Assembly (NCBI GenBank): GCA_009786275.1
Contig: WQTL01000444.1
Location: forward strand, 1-8,893
Reading direction: 5' to 3'
Origin: Bacillota bacterium
GTDB taxonomy: Bacteria > Bacillota > Clostridia > Oscillospirales > Acutalibacteraceae
Length of the DNA stretch: 8,893 nucleotides
Below the pieces are notes generated by a model. The model did not search any database, was not told the origin of the DNA, and worked only from the letters and a program-made list of their open reading frames with translations. Shown here one piece after another: positions 5,511 to 8,893 of this stretch; positions within the stretch are counted from its first letter, which is position 1, and each line of letters opens with the position of its first letter. Position numbers and translations under genes: made by a program.

Positions 5511-5780
5511 CTAGGAATAGGTGTTCAGCGGGATGTTTTGGTTCACGCCCACAAGCTCGGCCCATTCGACCAGCTGGTTCGCCGCGCCCCGGGTGATGGC
5601 GGCGTCCTCTTTGATGACGGCGATGTCTTCCTTCATGTCCGCGATGTCGGCCTTCATGTCCGCGATGTCGGCCTCGATGCCGTCCAGGCGTTCATTGACC
5701 TGGGCCATTCCGCCGGTCAGGGTCTCTACGCTGCCGGCCAGGGTCTCCAGCATGGATAAAATCTTTTCCTCGTTGTTCAT
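5511..5780 (-). CDS. Small coiled-coil protein, 89 aa
   Basis: This acidic protein is of a type common in Firmicutes and of unknown function. Residues ~5-62 form a coiled coil with clear heptads (EADIADMKADIADMKEDIAVIKED). A short C-terminal part, ITRGAANQLVEWAELVGV, follows. No membrane segment or catalytic motif is seen. The start at 5778-5780 is chosen because GAAGGAG ends 8 bases upstream and a good promoter lies at 5812-5840; an in-frame extension to 5945 would cross that promoter and is rejected. It is the first gene on the minus strand from the divergent intergenic region and may be co-transcribed with the ECF operon by read-through of the hairpin at 5454-5481. Confidence 0.82.
   Translation of the reverse strand: MNNEEKILSMLETLAGSVETLTGGMAQVNERLDGIEADIADMKADIADMKEDIAVIKEDAAITRGAANQLVEWAELVGVNQNIPLNTYS
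5631..5672. repeat. Exact 21-bp tandem duplication in the coiled-coil gene
   Basis: Positions 5631-5651 and 5652-5672 are identical. The 21-bp unit equals one heptad of the coiled coil, so gain or loss of a unit keeps both reading frame and heptad phase. Confidence 0.95.
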
Positions 5781-5811
5781 GGAAGCGGCTCCTTCTGTTT
5801 GTCCTGCAGAT

Positions 5812-5840
5812 ATTATAGCACAGCGGGGAGGGGAAAGCAA
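5812..5840 (-). promoter_or_regulatory. Extended -10 promoter for the coiled-coil gene (and perhaps the ECF operon)
   Basis: On the minus strand TTGCTT (5835-5840), a 17-bp spacer, and TGCTATAAT (5812-5820) with a perfect -10. The leader to the ATG at 5780 would be about 25 bases. I saw no other convincing promoter before the S-component gene, so this may also feed the transporter operon. Confidence 0.75.
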
Positions 5841-5855
5841 GCAAAACGTTTGCAT
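5840..5855. promoter_or_regulatory. Palindromic possible operator between divergent -35 boxes (cre-like)
   Basis: GCAAA-ACG-TTTGC (5841-5853) is an inverted repeat lying between and overlapping the divergent -35 boxes; AAACGTTT inside it is a perfect palindrome. In either direction it matches the CcpA cre consensus (WTGNAANCGNWNNCAW) at all but two fixed positions. A LacI-family operator is a possibility, not a firm call. Confidence 0.35.
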
Positions 5856-5878
5856 TGAGCACGAAAATATGCTACAAT
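5850..5878 (+). promoter_or_regulatory. Extended -10 promoter for the metallophosphoesterase gene
   Basis: TTGCAT (5850-5855), a 17-bp spacer and TGCTACAAT (5870-5878). It is divergent from the minus-strand promoter, with 9 bases between the two -35 boxes. It overlaps an upstream in-frame ATG (5869-5871), which rules that ATG out as the start if this promoter is used. Confidence 0.7.
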
Positions 5879-5907
5879 ACGAAAAAAGCCCGAGGAGAGA
5901 AAACATT

Positions 5908-8445
5908 ATGCAAAGGCCGCCGCTGATCTTGGAGAATTTCGACAACGCCTATACCGGGGAGGAAGGGGCGGGGCGCCGGTGGGCGGCGTTCAGCGAGAAG
6001 ACGGATACGAACGTGGAATTCGTAAGCGCAAGCGAATGGCCCGGGGGGCGCAACGCGCTGCGGATGGACTATGATTTCCGGGTGGAAACGACGCAGGGCG
6101 GCAGCCGCAGGAGCTATTGCCGGACCTGGTCAAACGCGGAAAATCATTTGGGGCTGCGTACGGAGCTGGCCGGGTGCCCCGATACACTGGTGATCCCCAA
6201 GGGCGAGTACCCGACGCATTTGGGGGTCTGGCTCTATGGCGACGGCAGCACCGCGTGGAGCAACGGCGGGGTGGTGGATTCCAGAGGGGCGGTGGAGGAC
6301 ATCGCCTACGGCGACCAGGACTGGGTGGGCTGGCGCTTCGTCGCCGGCGCGATTCCGCCAGGGCTGGAGCTGCCGCTGTATGTGTCGTATCCGCTGCGGC
6401 TGCTCTCGGGCAGCAAGGGGATGCACGGCAGCGTCTGGCTGGGCGCGGTGATGGCGCTCTACGGCGGGATCGACTTCGACGCCGTCGCGCCTGTAATCGG
6501 GGAGATCGGGTTTGCGGATGGGCGCATTGTTACGAGCGTCTATGACCCGGACGATAAAGACAATGATTATCCCGCCTCGGGGCTTGATTTTACACGCGCA
6601 GAAGTGTACATCGACGGCGCGCGGCATAGGAAGCACGTTTCGTTTGTGCCGGAGGGCACCCTCGTGCGCGAGGGCAAAGGCTATGCGCTGACCTGCGAGC
6701 CGGATTTCGCGCTGTGCGAGGGGTATCACAGGGCGGAAATTGTCGTGTACGACAGGGCGGGGAATGCCGGGCGCGGGGCGGGGTTTTTCCGCCACGGGCA
6801 GGGGCTCGCCTGGGCAATACCGGCAAAGGCATGCCTGGGCAATGTGATAGACCTGGATATCACCGGGGTTGGCGGCGATTGCGAAGAATTGCACATCGAT
6901 TGGGCGTGCTATGGCGCGCTGGAGCGCTGCGGGGCGCGGCAGGCGCGGGTAAAATTCGGCCTGGCGGGGGCGGAGAGCGCCGGGGTGCGCTGCGTCTCGG
7001 CGTATTACACGAAGGGCGGCGAGAAGCACTCGTTTTGCCTGCCGGACTTGCAAGCCGAGCTGACGGCGGGGCTGGATCTCGTTATGCGGCGGTTTTGCAA
7101 GGGTTTCGAGGCGCAATTTATCGTGCGGGACAGGCAAGGGAATCCCGTGCAGGGCGCGCGCGTCTGCTGCGATGGGGCGTATCTCGAGGGGGGCACGGAC
7201 GGGGCGGGGGTGCTCGCCGCGCCGGGATTGACCGAGGGGGAGATCGGAAAGAAGATCGAGGCCTTCGCCTGTTATGGCGAGGAGTATAGCTATACACGGA
7301 AGGTGATTCTTTCGCGGGACTTCGGGCGGGTGATTCCGGCGAACGTGACGCTGACGCTGCGCGCGGCCGATGAGGTGGGGATCACCTGGCAGTGCGGCGT
7401 GGGGGCGCAGGCCGGGGTTGTCGAATACGCCGAAGGGGATGTTTTGGATGAGGGCGTGACGGCTTCGGCTGAAGTGTCGCCGCACTACACGGTGCTGCAT
7501 GGGGAATACACGGAGCTGGCGGCGTTCCGGGCGGTGTTGGGCGGGCTGAAGCCGGGGGCGCGGTATTGCTACCGCGTGGGCGGGCCCGCGGGCCGGAGCC
7601 CGGTGTATTCGTTCAAAATGCCGGCGGGAGGGACGAGTGTCACCTTTGCGGTGTTGGGCGATACGCACAATTTCTGCGGCGGCGCGATGGCCTCGGCGCT
7701 GCGGCGCTGCCCCGGGCTGGATTTCTTTTTGCATGTGGGGGACTACGTGGGCTCGGGCGGGGCCTATGAGAACTGGCTGGCGCTGCATGAGGATTCCCGG
7801 GGGCTTGCGCCAAACCATCTGATGCTGCCGGTGGTGGGCAACCATGATACGATGGACGGGGACGGCGCGCACTACCGCATGGTGTTCGCCAGCCCGCAGG
7901 ACGGCCCGCCCGGTACGCGCCCGGGGATGACCTACGCCTGCGAAATCGGCGAGGCGCTGTTCATCGCCTTGGGGGATGTTGAGAGCGAAGAGGCGATTGT
8001 GCCATGGCTGCTGGATGTGCTGGGACGCTCGGAGAAAAAGTGGCGGATTTTGTTCCTCCACAGCGGGCCGTATACTTGCTGGATCAACACGGACGAATAC
8101 GAAAAGAAGCTGGGCGGCCTAGCGCAGGGGCTGGGCTTCGACCTGGTGCTGTCCGGCCACGACCATGTGTACCACCGCGCGACGATACGGGACCATGTCA
8201 CGCAGGAGGTTACTGACACTATCTGCGCGCGTCAAGGCGTGACCTATGTGCAGTGCGGGACCTCCGGCCACGGGCAGGACTGCGGGGGGAAGCACCGAGC
8301 TATCTGGAACAAGATTTATGAATCGGAACGGCCGGTGTACGCGATGATCACCGTGACGAACGAGAAGATACGCATCGAGGGCGTGGAGGTATCGGACGAG
8401 CGGGCGGAGGGGCGTTTGTTTGACAGGGCGGAGATTGGGAAGTGA
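5908..8445 (+). CDS. Multidomain metallophosphoesterase, purple acid phosphatase type, 845 aa
   Basis: The C-terminal ~270 residues form a calcineurin-like metallophosphoesterase hydrolysing phosphate esters with two metal ions. Ligand motifs in order are GDTH (D585, H587), VGDYVGSGG (D612), GNHD (N645, H646), LFLHSGPY (H718) and GHDHVYHR (H751, H753). A fibronectin-III-like domain precedes it (~479-572, ending YSFKMP), the usual partner in purple acid phosphatases. The iron-binding tyrosine expected three residues after the GD aspartate appears absent (GDYVG). Earlier come a beta-rich N-terminal domain (~1-190; YGDGSTAWSN, WVGWRF) like modules beside phosphodiester glycosidases, an Ig-like region (~195-295) and a carboxypeptidase-regulatory-like stretch (~404-460, DRQGNPVQGARV). 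No signal peptide or anchor is visible. The start at 5908 has GAGGAG 10 bases upstream and lies downstream of the promoter; in-frame sequence before it is antisense to the coiled-coil gene. Confidence 0.88.
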   Translation: MQRPPLILENFDNAYTGEEGAGRRWAAFSEKTDTNVEFVSASEWPGGRNALRMDYDFRVETTQGGSRRSYCRTWSNAENHLGLRTELAGCPDTLVIPKGEYPTHLGVWLYGDGSTAWSNGGVVDSRGAVEDIAYGDQDWVGWRFVAGAIPPGLELPLYVSYPLRLLSGSKGMHGSVWLGAVMALYGGIDFDAVAPVIGEIGFADGRIVTSVYDPDDKDNDYPASGLDFTRAEVYIDGARHRKHVSFVPEGTLVREGKGYALTCEPDFALCEGYHRAEIVVYDRAGNAGRGAGFFRHGQGLAWAIPAKACLGNVIDLDITGVGGDCEELHIDWACYGALERCGARQARVKFGLAGAESAGVRCVSAYYTKGGEKHSFCLPDLQAELTAGLDLVMRRFCKGFEAQFIVRDRQGNPVQGARVCCDGAYLEGGTDGAGVLAAPGLTEGEIGKKIEAFACYGEEYSYTRKVILSRDFGRVIPANVTLTLRAADEVGITWQCGVGAQAGVVEYAEGDVLDEGVTASAEVSPHYTVLHGEYTELAAFRAVLGGLKPGARYCYRVGGPAGRSPVYSFKMPAGGTSVTFAVLGDTHNFCGGAMASALRRCPGLDFFLHVGDYVGSGGAYENWLALHEDSRGLAPNHLMLPVVGNHDTMDGDGAHYRMVFASPQDGPPGTRPGMTYACEIGEALFIALGDVESEEAIVPWLLDVLGRSEKKWRILFLHSGPYTCWINTDEYEKKLGGLAQGLGFDLVLSGHDHVYHRATIRDHVTQEVTDTICARQGVTYVQCGTSGHGQDCGGKHRAIWNKIYESERPVYAMITVTNEKIRIEGVEVSDERAEGRLFDRAEIGK

Positions 8446-8475
8446 ACGATAAATAATATAGAATAATGGCGGGCG

Positions 8476-8561
8476 GTCAGTCGCTCCGCGAAACATCCTC
8501 AGTCAGCCCGAGGCTGACAGCTCCTTCTACGAGAAGGAGCTTGGGGGATTAAGTTGAAACG
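8476..8561. repeat. Multi-hairpin dispersed repeat, copy B
   Basis: This is homologous to copy A (3558-3639). It has a 7-bp hairpin GTCAGCC/GGCTGAC with CGA loop (8502-8518) and a perfect 10-bp hairpin AGCTCCTTCT/AGAAGGAGCT with the same ACG loop as copy A (8519-8541). It fills most of the 148-base gap between the phosphoesterase and decarboxylase genes. No T-run follows, so it is not a classical terminator. I see no clear promoter in the rest of this gap. Confidence 0.85.
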
Positions 8562-8593
8562 ACAAGAATTTCTATGGGTGGTGAATATGCCCC

Positions 8594-8893
8594 ATGAATA
8601 ATGAAAATTTGCTCCAGGCCTTGGAGGCATATGCGTCTGAAGGCTGGGCGCCATTCCATATGCCGGGGCACAAGCGCAACCCCGCACTGGGGGATAGCTT
8701 GCCCTATCAATTGGACATTACGGAGATCGCGGGCTTCGACAATTTGCAGGAGCCGCGGGGGATTCTGCTGGAGCTTTCGCGGCGGGCGGCGGCGCACTGG
8801 GGCTGCGACGACGCCTGGGTCAGCGTCAACGGCGGGACGGGGGCGGTGCTGGCGGGCATGCATGCCATGACGAAGCGCGGGGATACCGTGCTC
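8594..8893 (+). CDS. Orn/Lys/Arg decarboxylase family protein, N-terminal 100 codons (partial)
   Basis: This is the start of a PLP-dependent fold-type I decarboxylase acting on ornithine, lysine or arginine; the frame runs open to the window edge. Family landmarks are FHMPGHKR (21-28), LDITEI (40-45), GFDNL (47-51) and WVSVNGGTGAVLAGM (75-89), which corresponds to the start of the PLP phosphate-binding region. It lacks the N-terminal wing domain of the large inducible enterobacterial enzymes: the PGHKR motif occurs within 30 residues, as in the shorter Gram-positive (SpeA/YaaO-like) type. The PLP lysine and substrate-deciding residues are beyond the edge. A GGGTGGTG site (about 8576-8583) precedes the ATG by ~10 bases. 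A 4-codon ORF (ATG at 8587) overlaps the start and is probably insignificant. Confidence 0.92.
   Translation, partial: MNNENLLQALEAYASEGWAPFHMPGHKRNPALGDSLPYQLDITEIAGFDNLQEPRGILLELSRRAAAHWGCDDAWVSVNGGTGAVLAGMHAMTKRGDTVL

Noticed and set aside
5521..5907. In-frame extension of the phosphoesterase gene
   Set aside because: It runs antisense through the coiled-coil gene and through the promoter at 5850-5878; the start at 5908 has its own ribosome-binding site.
6130..8061. 643-aa minus-strand ORF opposite the phosphoesterase gene
   Set aside because: It is a GC-bias shadow: no recognisable motifs, Arg/His/Pro-rich composition, and it lies wholly opposite a gene with clear catalytic motifs.
8420..8462. 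Perfect TTGACA near the end of the phosphoesterase gene as a promoter for the decarboxylase
   Set aside because: A 17-bp spacer leads to TGAACG, not a -10 box; the nearest AT-rich matches are too far away.
8519..8541. Strong hairpin after the phosphoesterase gene as an intrinsic terminator
   Set aside because: It is followed by TGGGGGA rather than a T-run and belongs to a repeat that also occurs inside the ECF operon.

Overview
The window looks like a piece of chromosome from a GC-rich, gut-type Clostridia bacterium (Oscillospiraceae-like). This is inferred from Gram-positive-style Shine-Dalgarno sites, extended -10 promoters, an ECF transporter, a typical Firmicute coiled-coil protein and several short dispersed palindromic repeats. 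No rRNA, tRNA, CRISPR array, phage gene or transposase was seen.

Layout. On the minus strand (read right to left), a compact gene cluster runs from about 5780 to 837. It starts with a small coiled-coil protein (5511-5780) and an intrinsic-terminator-like hairpin. Then come an ECF-type S component (4894-5442), a membrane-anchored sulfite-oxidase-fold protein (4382-4897), two ECF ATPases (3677-4333 and 2874-3518), the EcfT transmembrane protein (2110-2880), a MobB-like P-loop protein (1457-2113) and a small kinase-like phosphotransferase (837-1469). Most junctions overlap by 4-13 bases, so this is almost certainly one operon. Left of it, a separate minus-strand gene (25-714) encodes an unrecognised membrane-anchored protein. 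It has its own promoter and a heptanucleotide tandem repeat in its leader.

On the plus strand, a divergent promoter at about 5850-5878 drives an 845-residue multidomain metallophosphoesterase of the purple acid phosphatase type (5908-8445). The window ends in the first 100 codons of an Orn/Lys/Arg decarboxylase (8594 onward).

How the genes may work together. The S component, EcfT and two ATPases form a complete ECF importer. The genes packed with it are unusual: a protein with the molybdopterin-binding sulfite oxidase fold that lacks a cysteine in the expected place, a MobB-like protein with an extra C-terminal module, and a small kinase. The most interesting reading is an import and handling system for a molybdenum/tungsten-cofactor-related compound or another pterin-like molecule. 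That role is inferred from gene company only; the substrate cannot be read from the sequence.

Repeats. Three short repeat families are visible: an ~82-86 bp multi-hairpin element (two copies), a GGCGGC-stem palindrome followed by CTACAG (two copies, one inside the ecfT coding sequence and one supplying an ATPase stop codon), and the heptamer array.
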